A model generated the notes under the pieces. That model did not search any database and was not told where the DNA came from. It saw nothing but the letters and a program-made list of their open reading frames with translations. A DNA stretch of 64,000 nucleotides, from the NCBI GenBank assembly GCA_030248225.1, contig JASANE010012093.1, positions 1 through 64,000 on the forward strand, written 5' to 3'. The stretch comes from Trileptium ribeirensis (Eukaryota; Nematoda; Enoplea; Enoplida; Thoracostomopsidae). Every line of letters begins with the position of its first letter. The stretch's first letter is position 1. This document shows positions 43,924 to 55,900 of the stretch, piece after piece. The position numbers and the translations under genes are program-made.

Positions 43924-45104
43924 CAGAACGTAGTGGAGGTTGTGTGTTGCGGGGATGAAAGCTTTTAGATTCCGTCTGTGTGTTTGTGATCGGCCAACAC
44001 TGGAGAACGACTTAATGAATTTTCTTAATCTTGGGCTCATTCGAACAAACATAGTCGATTTACCGTGGCATAAAAGGCATTTAAGGCATCTCCGAGCGTT
44101 TTTCGATTTGAGGTTTGTGCCGGCGTCAGGGCTCAAAATATGGGTTTTTACCCCATTTTAGAAACCCTTCACAGAAGCAAGGTTATTTTTATCTTAGCTT
44201 TCGATTTTTTTCTGGTTGGTTTTATTTCATAGTAATATGATAAATGCTGATGCCTCTTGGTTAGTTTCTCCATTAAAGCACCAGTTCTGCAGTTATGGGA
44301 TTTGAGGTATGGTACCCTTGTGATTCCTCGACCCAAAAATAGAAAATTTATTGTGATGTGTCGTCCTGGCAGGCTGAAAAGTTTCACTTGTGGGTTTTCG
44401 GGCATGGGAAACTCATTGCCGGTGTTGGTTTTGCTCTGCGACCCATGGGTACGGGGGTGTGGTGCCCCCATGGTTCGGAGTCAGAGGTGAAGATGAGCGT
44501 TTTTGCCTCATTTTAGTACCCTTCACGGGAGCAAAATTAGGTTTATCTTAATTTTCGAATTTTTTCTCTGGTTGATTTTATTTCACAATGAAATGATAAA
44601 TGCCGACGAATCTTTTTGTTTTCGATTAAGGCTACGGTTCATGGAGTTTGAGGTATGGCACCCTCGCGGTTGCTCCATCTAAAATTCGAAAATTAGTTCT
44701 GACGTCCGGGGCGGCTGAACGCGGTTGCTCCATCTAAAATTCGAAAATTTGTTCTGACGTCCGGGGTATGGGAAACTGAAATGTTTTTACTTTTGGTTTC
44801 GGGGTATGGGAAACTCATTGCCGGTGTTCATTTTGCTCTGCGGCCCATGGGTATGGCGCTCCAGTGTTCATCTACCCAAACTTGCAAATTTTATTATGAC
44901 GTTCTGGTATGCTGATAGTTTGCACTTAGTGGTTTTCGGGCATGGGAGCACCACACCCATGGGAAACTTATTGTCGGTGTTAATTTTGTTCTAGCTTGTG
45001 CGGTATTGTGTGATATCTACTTTAGCATATCGATGTATGTTATCGAGAGCTGATTGGCTGTGCACGCATAAGGCGTACGTGTACCTATGCTTCACTATGT
45101 TCAG
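43924..45104. mobile_element. TIR element with internal ~355-bp satellite, short copy
   Basis: The left end CAGAACGTAGTG (43924-43935) pairs with CACTATGTTCAG (45093-45104). The interior holds about two and a half ~355-bp monomers (anchor TTTCTGGTTGGTTTTATTT near 44,205 and a variant near 44,560). It shares both flanking segments and monomers with 50,342-53,025. Frames inside are by-products of the repeat. Confidence 0.7.
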
Positions 45105-46622
45105 ATAGAGTTACTAGTTATTAATAGCTAATCTAGACATAGAATTTCAGCTACTGACAGGCAGGATAACATTAGGAACTAGTAAGAAGGCAGGACTGAC
45201 TACAATTCACGATTCAACACGTGGCCTTGAGGCTCTGGAAAAACCTTTATGCTTAGCACGAGCAGTGTGGAGTGTTTGTAATCCGCTTCTAGTGCAATCT
45301 GAGTTGATATAGTATTTGTCGACCTCTGAGCCAGTAGGTAAACCGCGCAAAGCCTTAGCTGAAGAAACAACAACCTTTCGTCGGATTCATTGTTAAACAC
45401 TATTTTTAAGAGCCGAGACATATTATTTGCTATACTGGGAGTCCGCGCCTGGGAAGATGCGGAGGAAAGCTGGAAATTTCCTTTCGCTGCGGGAAATCGA
45501 GCATTAAATTGGGAAACTAGACATAATGGCCGACTAAATTGCTACAAAATTTGTAAAATAACCTGGAATTAATATTGTGATTTAACATATTTTTGTGACA
45601 AGTGTGTGGTACCAGGCGATTATACAATGTAGAAAACAAACATGCACGAATTTTATAAGTTTGTTATACATTGAAAAATTCTTTTACAGTCATAATAATG
45701 TCTGTCATTATTTCTCTCAATAAAATATAGAAGACAAACAAAAAACTGAACTCCTTGAGGGATAGCGCTCAAGCGTTTACTTATTTCACTCACTAAAGTA
45801 CGTATTGAAAACAAGCAGAACATCGAACCCCGGTGGAAATATTTTTACAATTTTCTCTCGTGTTTTTTGCTAGTTATTTCACTCACTGAAATATTAAGAA
45901 CAAGCAAAACATTGAACCTTTGATAGCATCAGTCGCTAAAATAAAAACAAGTGTTTGTTGCACCCCTTATTAAGTGAGTGGTACTTACTTCGACTAAGTA
46001 CGGTTACAAAATCAAGAGTATCTACGAAGTGTATATTGATGAATTTTTATTTATTAATGCTGATAATGCACGTTTCGCTTGCTTCGTTTCAATAAAATAT
46101 ACCCTCGGCCGACCCCACTCCCCAAACTCAGGCCACCAAAGCCCCCCACTGTTGCCAGGGGCACGCTGGAACTTCGGGAAATGTTTGTGTTTGTATATAA
46201 TTTTATAATCTTTAGCTAAAATGTATATATATGCAGTTAATTGCTGTTGTCTACTGTCAGTCAGCTAAGACAGTAATCAGTTTTAGCTCCTAAAAGTAAT
46301 TTATTAAGAAACGAAGAACATTGTGACTGAAAACTCTCAAATAAATTGATATACATTTGAATTAAATTGTCGTTCAAACATTTCAAAATGTTGTGTACTT
46401 TATTGGTCAGCCGATTGTCGATATATAATTGAAATCTCTTAATACGACGTGTAACGCGGCCTTATACCTTCCTGTTTTTCTGAGTATCTACATTAAATAT
46501 GTATAGTTTCGTGTTGGTTCCAGATTCAATAACATCACTTGCATTAAAAACAATGATTTTTATAATAAAATGAAATAAACATTTATATATAATTAAATTC
46601 TTATTCATTTCTGGAGGGTTAG
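45105..46622. other. Sequence upstream of the ZMYND11-like gene, no feature seen
   Basis: AT-rich with only short frames. It would contain the promoter if the gene starts at 46,645. No element stands out. Confidence 0.35.
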
Positions 46623-46644
46623 GCCATCGGTTAGTAGAAACATC

Positions 46645-46932
46645 ATGTCTGGTAATAGTAGAAATAATAGCAGCGACTGCTATGCGACAACTTCAACAAT
46701 CCAGCAGCCGCAACATCAACTTATACTGCCTGCGACTGCGACACACTGCCTCTCGACGACGTCGCGTGAAACATCTGCTGCGCTCGGATATTTTCCCACT
46801 GTCCAACAGCAGCCACTACAGCATTGCCTGGGAGCCACGGAAGCTGCCTCACAGATTAAACCTGCTCAGCAACAAGTGCAACAGTCGTGTCAACAACCGA
46901 CGACAACAGATGGTACTCAGAAGAAGTCCAGG
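46645..46932 (+). CDS. ZMYND11/BRA-1-like gene, exon 1 (or first visible exon)
   Basis: ATG 46645 opens 96 codons rich in Gln, Ser and Thr, ending KKSR at an AGG/GTAGGT donor. The frame is also open for several codons upstream, with an AG at 46,621-46,622, so an internal-exon reading is possible. Confidence 0.65.
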
Positions 46933-49900
46933 GTAGGTGTATATATACAATTTTGTCATTTATACGGAGGGATTATGATTTCTAGACGAACATATGCATG
47001 ATACTAGACTTAATAAGCGTTTGGTTAGCTGGATGCATAAAAGTTATTTGTTACTTTTTAACATTTTTACACGACAACATGTTAATTTGCAGACATGTAT
47101 GAGTATAGTGTCTCGGTACTATCCGTTGTTTGTAGTAAAAGTCCAGGTCCACATGCTACTACCTTGGCCTGTGTCGGTAGTGTAACTTTAAGCGATCATT
47201 CACAAAACTGTAGAGAAATGTACATTCGAAGTTTCAAGTTAGTTGCTGAATATAGTTAATGGTTGTATACTACTTGAAATTATTATTATATATACAGCTG
47301 AATTTTACGGGTTTTAGAAAAGTCGGCGGTCGGATTCAAACGAACCAAGTACCTCGGCAGGCAAACGCCGGAGGCGCCAAGAAGTAAGCGGGTTTTCAAT
47401 TGAAAATATTTTATGAGCATAGCGACTTCAATGTTTAACTATTACGGATATAAATACAAAGCGAAACCAGTTGTAGATTTGTTCATTAATCCTCAACTCC
47501 GTAAACATTTATCTATTGCAGGGTTTATGTGTGCACATGCACTTGTGACGGGGCATTGTCGTTGATAATAAGATATTTTTGATCGATTGTGCATTGAGCC
47601 CGTTGGATTTGTATACTAAGTATGCTTTACCAGCGGGCTCGATAATCGTTTTTGATTGTACCAGGTCCTTAGGTTCACTCGCGAACGACTACTTAAGCTA
47701 CTCAGGAAGAAGTCATGAGCCACTGGTTCTCCGTTCAAAAAATTAAGTTCAGAAATCAGATATTACGCTGAGTATTACGATATTAAGACGTCAAACGTAT
47801 TGCTTGCTGGATTTGGAGTGGCCTAAAGCTTATCTAACCGGTGCGCTTTACCGTGTATTTCTGTTTGATTTTAGGGTGAACATACCGAGGGCGAGGAATA
47901 TCCAATTGTTTCATCGAGCTCAGAAGCCGATCGTACACGCCATACTGCCACACAAACGGATTTTGTAAGCAGTTTCTACTTTAATGTCGACAGGAATTTT
48001 GGCATAGTTGTTTAACTAACTCGTGTCAATGAAATGTCTTCAATATTAGAACCAACTAGCCACATTTCTGTTTTACGATCAAATACCTTGATGTCAACAT
48101 GATTTTTAGCATATTTTTGTTTAGTTAACTTTGTGTCAATAAAATGTCTTCAATATTAGAACCAACTAGCCGCTTTTCAGTTTTGCAGGTGGAATACATG
48201 GAAAACAATTTCGATTAATTATAATTCTATTTGATCAGAGGCTTTCTAAATTATTGAAAACTCGTGCCTACCGCTGAGATTATTCACTTACACTCTCAGT
48301 CGACGCACCGTTGATACCTAAATAAGAATATAAACTGTCTTCAGCTGGTTCAATTTAAACGCAGCCGACGCTTTTGAATCATCTCTTTTACAGTAGGTTG
48401 GCAACAGCACGCTACTCTTATTGCTGTGTTTGTCAGTCTTTGCTGCCTGGATACTATAAGAATTGTGCGTAGTCTATGGACTTGGAAGTTAGACTATCCA
48501 TAGTCTATACATCTGGGAACACTCGGCCGGTATGCTTCGTTTTGAGTAATAGTCCAGGTTTCCGAAGCGTACAAGAGCACTGATATCACAGAAGCATTGA
48601 AAATGCGCAGCTTGAGCTTCACAGAAATATCAGGACGTCCGAAGGCATGCGTTTTAAGCTTACTGAATGCGACTGATGCTTTTACTATTCGACAGGTTAT
48701 ATCGTCAGTGGCTGAAGTATAGCGTGAGCTGACGATTGAGCCCAGATATGGGAACTGATCTGTGACTTCAATAGGTTCACCATATATTTGCACCCTTGGA
48801 GCCAGAGGCAGGTGGAAGTGGATGCACTTGGTTTTAGCCGGCTTGATGCGTAGCTCCAGCTTCTCAGCATGAGATGCAATACTGCTCAGCACGTCTTGGC
48901 AGGACGTTTCATCGGATTGGAAAATGACAATGTCATCGGCATAGGCATTCAGTAATGTTGTCCACCGTTCTGCATTGAACAGCACATCCCTCGGGGACAG
49001 CTTGCGTAGGAATCCAGTTAAGCACCAGGCTAAATAGAAGCGGTGACTGGATACACCCTTGTCCGGACACCAGTTGAAATTAAAAACGGCTTTGAGTTAC
49101 CCAGATTGGTTCTGACGACGGACTTTGCACCGGTGTATGCACTACGAAGGATATCAATGAATATGTCGGGCACACCGTACTGGCGTAGAACATTCCACAC
49201 TGATGGGCATTGTACACTATCAAATGTTGCTGCAAAGTCGATGAAGCATGCGATAGTCGGTTGTCCATGGCGGAGTCGTCGTTCAATGCATCGGCGGACA
49301 GTTAATATTTGATCCGTCCATCCTCTGCTTTTGCGAAATATGGCTTGTTGGTCACTGAGGGACGACTCCTACAGGGTTCGAGTCTTTTGCGTATTATGGC
49401 AGCAAGGATTTTACCCGCAATAGATGGGTTATGCTACGATAGTTACGGCAATCTTCTTTGGCTCTTTTTTGTACACAGGTACAATTATGCCATCCTTGAA
49501 ATTTTGTGGGACACAACAGCGGGATCAGACTAGCAGTATAAGTTTCTGTATAATAGTGAGATTCGAGTCATCTAAATCTTTAAAGGTCTCAGGTGGCAGA
49601 CCACATGTGCCTGCAGCTTTCCGTTTCCTCAGGTCTTTTGTTGCAGAGCGGATTTCTTCAAACGTTGGAGGGTTACTGCTTACCAGGTTTGACTGGTTCG
49701 ACTGACCATGTTGCAGCGCAATATCCAGATTAGGTGAGTCGGGCATGTTATACAGTGAGGAGAAGTATTCAGTCCATCTATTAGATTGCTTGTCAGGGGA
49801 ACAGATTTGATCACCAGTGGCTGATAATACGGTGTTAGGTAGACATGGACGCTTCTCTATAGATAGTTCCTGAATCGTCTGATACACCGATCGTATCATC

Positions 49901-52900
49901 ACGGTCTGATACGGCTTGCATTTCTTAGGCTTTGCGCGATAGCCATTGGGACTCATCGCTTTTCAAAGATCTGTGTAAGATGTGACAAGTGTGACGTGCA
50001 GTACGACGCATGTTTACAAGGTTGAGAGTGTCGTCCGATATCCACGGGCAATTATTGCGGCGGATTTCTGAGCATACCTACTTTGTAGCTTCCAGAATGT
50101 TCTCTTTTATTTCATTCCACGCACCGTTGAGATCGGCGAATCCACTAGGTTTATAAGCGGTTGGAATCGATTTCGAACAGAACTCTTAAACTCGCATTCT
50201 TGGCAGGGAGTTCCATAGAAGCTACGTCGATCCGAGCTGGTTTTCGTGGGGATCTCCTAGACTTGAGGTGCCATTTCATTTTAGCAAGAACTAGCTTATG
50301 GTCGGAGAGAACGTCGGCGCGAGTGTAAACTTTCACGTCACCAGAACGTAGTGGAGATTGTGTGTTGCAGGGGTGAAATCTTTTAAATTCCGTCTGTGTG
50401 TGTAATCGGCCATAATTCGAGAACGCGTGAATCGATTTTTATGATCTTGTGCTCATTCGAACCGTGTACATTCAGGGCATTTTTGATTTGGGGTCTGGTT
50501 CCGGGGTCAAGGGTCAAAATGTGGCTTTTTTGACCCCATTTTAGTACCTTTCACGGAAGCAAGGTTATTTTTATCTTAACTATCGAATTTTTTTCTCTGG
50601 ATGGTTTATTTCATAGTAAAATGATAAATTCCGATGCCTTTTTTTCGATTAAGGCTTCGGTTCTGGATTTATGTGGTTTGATGTACCGGGGGTACGGCGC
50701 GTCCCAATGGTTCCTCCAACCAAAATTTGAAAATTTGTTCTGACGTCTTGGGCGTCTGATAAGTTTTTCCTATGGGTTTTCGGGCATGGGAAACTCATTG
50801 CCGGTGCCGGTTTTGCTCTGCGACCCATTGTTCCATGGCTACGGGGGTTTGACGCCCCATGGTTCGTGGTCAGAGGGCAAAATGAGGGTTTTACACCACT
50901 TTTGTACCCTTCACGAGAATTAATGTTATTTTTATCGTAACTTTCGAATTTTTTTCTCTGGTTGGTTTTATTTCATAGTAAAATGATAAATGCCGATGCC
51001 TCTTTTTTGTTTTTCGATTAATGCTCTGGTTTTGGAGTTATGGGGTTTGAGATATGGCACCCTCATGGTTCCTCGTCCAAAATTAGAAAATTTGTTCTGA
51101 CGTCCTGGGCGGCTAAAAAGTTTCACTTGGGTGTTTTCGGACATGCGAAACCCATTGCCGGTATTGGTTTTACTCTCCAACCTATGGTTCCATGGGTACA
51201 AGAGTATGGCGCCCCTTTGGTTCGGGGTCAGAGGTCAAAATGAGGGTTTTACACCACTTTTGTACCCTTCACGGAATTAATGTTATTTTTATCGTAACTT
51301 TCGAATTTTTTTCTCTGGTTGGTTTTATTTCATAGTCAAATGATAAATGCCGATGTCTCTTTTTGTTTTTCGATTAATGCTCTGGTTTTGGAGTTATGGG
51401 GTTTGAGATATGGCACCCTCATGGTTCCTCGTCCAAAATTAGAAAATTTGTTCTGACGTCCTGGGCGGCTAAAAAGTTTCACTTGGGTGTTTTCGGACAA
51501 GCGAAACCCATTGTCGGTATTGGTTTTACTCTCCAACCTATGGTTCCATGGGTACAAGAGTATGGCGCCCCTTTGGTTCGGGGTCAGAGGTCAAAATGAG
51601 GGTTTTACACCACTTTTGTACCCTTCACGGAATTAATGTTATTTTTATCGTAACTTTCGAATTTTTTTCTCTGGTTGGTTTTATTTCATAGTCAAATGAT
51701 AAATGCCGATGTCTCTTTTTGTTTTTCGATTAAGGCTCCGGATTTGGAGTCATGGGGTTTGAGGTATGGCACCCTCATGGTTCCTCGTCCCAAAATTAGA
51801 AAATTTGTTCTAACGTCCTGGGCGGCTGAAAAGTTTCAGTTGGGTGTTTTCGGGCATGGGAAACTCATTGCCGATGTCTGTTTTGCTCTGCGACCCATGG
51901 GTACGGGGGTATGACGCCCCATGGTTCGGGGTCAGAGGTCAAAATGAGTGTTTTTAGCACCCTTCACGGAAGCAAGGTTATTTTTATCTTAACATTCGAA
52001 TTTCTTTATCTGGTTGGTTTGATTTCATAGTAAAATGATAAATGCCGATGCCTCTTTTTTGTTTTTCGATTAATGCTCTGGTTTTGGAGTTATGGGGTTT
52101 GAGGTATGGCACCCTCATGGTTCCTCGTCCAAAATTAGAAAATTTGTTCTGACGTCCTGGGCGGCTAAAAAGTTTCTCTTGGGTGTTTTCGGACATGGGA
52201 AACTCATTGCCGGTATTGGTTTTACTCTGCAACCTATGGTTCCATGGGTACAAGGGAATGGCGCCCCTTTGGTTCGGGGTCAGAGATCAAAATGAGGGTT
52301 TTACACCATTTTTGTACCCTTTACGGAATTAATGTTATTTTTATCGTAACTTTCGAATTTTTTTCTCTGGTTGGTTTTATTTCATAGTCAAATGATAAAT
52401 GCCGATGTCTCTTTTTTGTTTTCGATTAAGGCTCCGGATTTGGAGTTATGGGGTTTGAGGTATGGCACCCTCATGGTTCCTCGTCCCAAAATTTGAAAAT
52501 TTGTTCTAACGTCCTGGGCGGCTGAAAAGTTTCAGTTGGGTGTTTTCGGGCATGGGAAACTCATTGGCGATGTCTGTTTTGCTCTGCGACCCATGGGTAC
52601 GGGGGTATGACGCCCCATGGTTCGGGGTCAGAGGTCAAAATGAGTGTTTTTAGTACCCTTCACGGAAGCAAGGTTATTTTTATCTTAACATTCGAATTTC
52701 TTTCTCTGGTTGGTTGTATTTCATAGTAAAATGATAAATTCCATTGCCTTTTTTGTTGTTCGATTAAGGCTCTGGTTTTGGAGTTATAGGGTTTGAGGTA
52801 CCCTCGTGGTTCTTTGACCCAAAATTTGAAAATTTGTTCTGACATCTTGGGCGGCTGATAAGTTGCACCTGGGGGTTTTGGGGCATGGGAAACTCATTGC

Positions 52901-55900
52901 CGGTGTTAGTTTTGTTGTAACTTGTACTGGTATGGCGTGATGTCCACATATAACATACCTAGCTTTCGATAGGTGATTTGGTTTACGCAAAAGGCGTAGG
53001 TGTACCTATGCTTCACTACGTTCTGCAATCTCTATAGAGTTATTAGTGTATAGTTGATCGCAAGGAGCGCTGGACCAGAAAATGGTCAGGCTGTTTGACG
53101 GTGCGGTGATTGTTCGAATAAAACGTCCATTTGTGGCATATTTTGTGCCGGTAAAACGAGTTGGAGTAGATCAGATCATTTGCAGAAGCAAATGAGAGCA
53201 TACGCACACCATTATCGTTCAGATTTCCTAGGCCAAATTTGTGTAAAGCGGGAATCCAAGCCGTGTTATTTGGACCAGTTTCTGCGTTCAGGTCGCCGAC
53301 AATTAGCCAATTTTGCAGGGCGATTGTCCTCGCAGTAAAATAGGTCTTTCTTTGACTGATCGGCACAATCAGTTGGAGCGTAGGCAGCAATTATAGAGAA
53401 TCGAACTATGGCATCAATTTGGGTCACAGCAATTCGGTCTGAAATGGCATCAAAGGCGGAAACACATGATGATAGATTGGATTTGATCGCAAAACCCACA
53501 CCTCGATGGTGCGAAACCAGAATAGAACATTTTATACATCAGGCGACCGTCGGGTAAATTTAACATCAGTTCACCTGAACCCGATAGGCGAGCTTCGGTT
53601 ACAACAACACAATTAATATCGTAGCGAGAAAGTTCCTCGACAAGAAGCTCCTTTCGGCAAGGAGCATTTAGTGTTACTACATTTAGCATTTAGTGTTAGA
53701 CGTCTACCAAACTTGATTCTACGTTCAACCGGTGATCAACAAATAAAGTCTAAACTAAAGCAGAATAATATTACTCGTGTCGCCATTACCTTTTGCTGTA
53801 TGCATTTCTAAATGACTGTAAACTCGACGATTTCAAATTATCCTCCTCTGTAGGTGGCTGCTTGAAGAAAGTTGAGGCCGGTAATGCATGAATAAACTTA
53901 GCTACACCCCTTACCATCCTGTTTTGTCAAAAGCAATTGCCGTTCAGTTGTTCACTGAACACAAATTTCATTTTTGCATTAAAGAACGTTAAATTAGTCC
54001 GCTTCATATTTCATACATTATAATTTCAAAATGTTCGCCAACACATTGGTGTTAAAGTACAGGAACCGAATTGTATTCGCAAATGGCGATATGGAACAGT
54101 AAAATGTCGAAATCGGATACGGCTATTGAAATCCAGTTTTGTTCGCTAACAACGTTTTGTACATGTAGTCAAAAGAGGATGCTTGGGGCGCATCAAGTTT
54201 ACTTTTGCATAATATTCGTCCATTTATTGAGCAGTGACATGCGAGCAAACTGACTGCCCTATCGGCGCGCATGGGATCATATCATATAGCATCCGATTGG
54301 GAAATTTTACTGATCGCGGCTGAGGAGGCAACAACACACTCTAATTATCGCCTACAGTTACGATAAATAGCAGTGCAAAACAAGTATTCGGCATAAATAT
54401 TCGGTATGCGACGGAATACTAGCTATTCGCTCGAATACTAGGTATTCAGTCGTTCCGAAGTCGAAAGATATAATTTATATATAGTGATCATCTTTCTTCG
54501 AAACCAGATAAAATATCTTACGTTAACAAACCGCTATGCAAAACGTAAATGGAAAATTAATTTCAGTAATATTAACCCTGTCGGAATTATTTACGTTACG
54601 CTGTGGACGAAAATGTTAACAACACAACGCCATATGGATGTTTGTGGCAGTTGTTTTACCCATCTTTGCGCTTCGGTGTTATTATCGAATTTAGCCTCCT
54701 CAACGTAATATGCTACTCAACCTAATACGCACAACAGAGGACGGGGATCTCTTAGAATTACTGAAGTCGGAATTTTCGAACTTGAATATGGCAAAACGAT
54801 ATAAGTAATACTTGGTGTTTTACATTTACTGCAGGTTTGTTGAACTCATTGCCGCAAGTATCAGCCAGTGGAAATTTTGTTAATATGTATATACTGCTGA
54901 GTTAATTATCATGTCTCAAACGCAGGCGGGGACTGAACTGTGCTTGTTGTTAAATGTGCGGGTATTTGAATTCTCAGTGACAACGAAGAATTCTCGTTTG
55001 GCAGGACTGTAAAATTTGATATCGTCTGTTAGTGATTTTTCATATGACGCGCATAACTCCAACTCTGATTGACGGATCAGGTGGCGCGATAGCTCATTCG
55101 AAAGCTTGAACTCTCTAGTTGTGTCTTTTTGGACGCAAAAACCGATCCTCATTCCGTCTCCCTCAAAAGGGGGTCCGGCTAGGTCCCTAGGGATGTCTTC
55201 CAACACACGTTATGACTTATGTCTCGATAACCTGTGATCTGCTGCAATATTAGCTTGCGATTCATGCTTGCATCATTTTCTTCAGAATGTTTATAATAAA
55301 GCTATGCGTAGCGCATAGTTGCCTAGTTCACCTACGCTCTAGGGTTGAGTCAAAATGGGTTTGCAAGTGCACCTTTGGGACACCAAATCGATCATATGTC
55401 CACAACGATTAGCGTGAATCTGCTACGGTTGGGCTCGTTTTGTACAGTAAGCAAAGCTCTAAATCGCTATTTGCTTCAGCGGCCCGGCATGTTTGCATGC
55501 GTCCCAACATGATTTTTATATGGGTAATTGGAAACCAGAACACACTAAATTGGTCATATCATATCGTGACTAGATTGGTTCCGCTGCGGTTGTGCTCTCT
55601 TTGTTCAGATAGCAATGCTATTTATAGCTATGTGTGGTGCGCTTCTATTGACCTCACCCGCTAGGCATTGTTGCATCAAGATGGGTTTTTAAATGGATCC
55701 TTGGGTTCCCGAAGACACTAAATTGGCCATGTCCTCATAACTGGAAGTAACCGGAATTTCGAAAATCGTGTTCTGATTCCGGACGGCAAAACCATCAGGG
55801 ACTGGGATTACAGTTTAAATTTTTGAATTTTCTAAATTTTTGTCTATTCCGTTGTCCAAACAACTTCCAGTATAGCCAAACAAACGTTAACACAGAAAAT

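Larger units (their letters stand above)
48490..53690 (-). mobile_element. RTE/CFDP2-like non-LTR retrotransposon split by a TIR element
   Basis: The reverse strand has the endonuclease (53,690-53,043), then after a 2.7-kb insertion its C-terminal end (50,340-50,150) and the reverse transcriptase (49,960-48,494). Many frame breaks. Motifs resemble the RTE-type proteins often annotated as craniofacial development protein 2-like. Lies inside intron 3 of the ZMYND11-like gene, antisense to it. Confidence 0.75.

Noticed and set aside
50968..52949. Several ~60-90-codon frames repeated on both strands
   Set aside because: Each recurs with the ~355-bp satellite period and changes with monomer indels.
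54916..55206. 96-codon minus-strand frame in intron 3
   Set aside because: Charged but without known motif; isolated and flanked by repeats.
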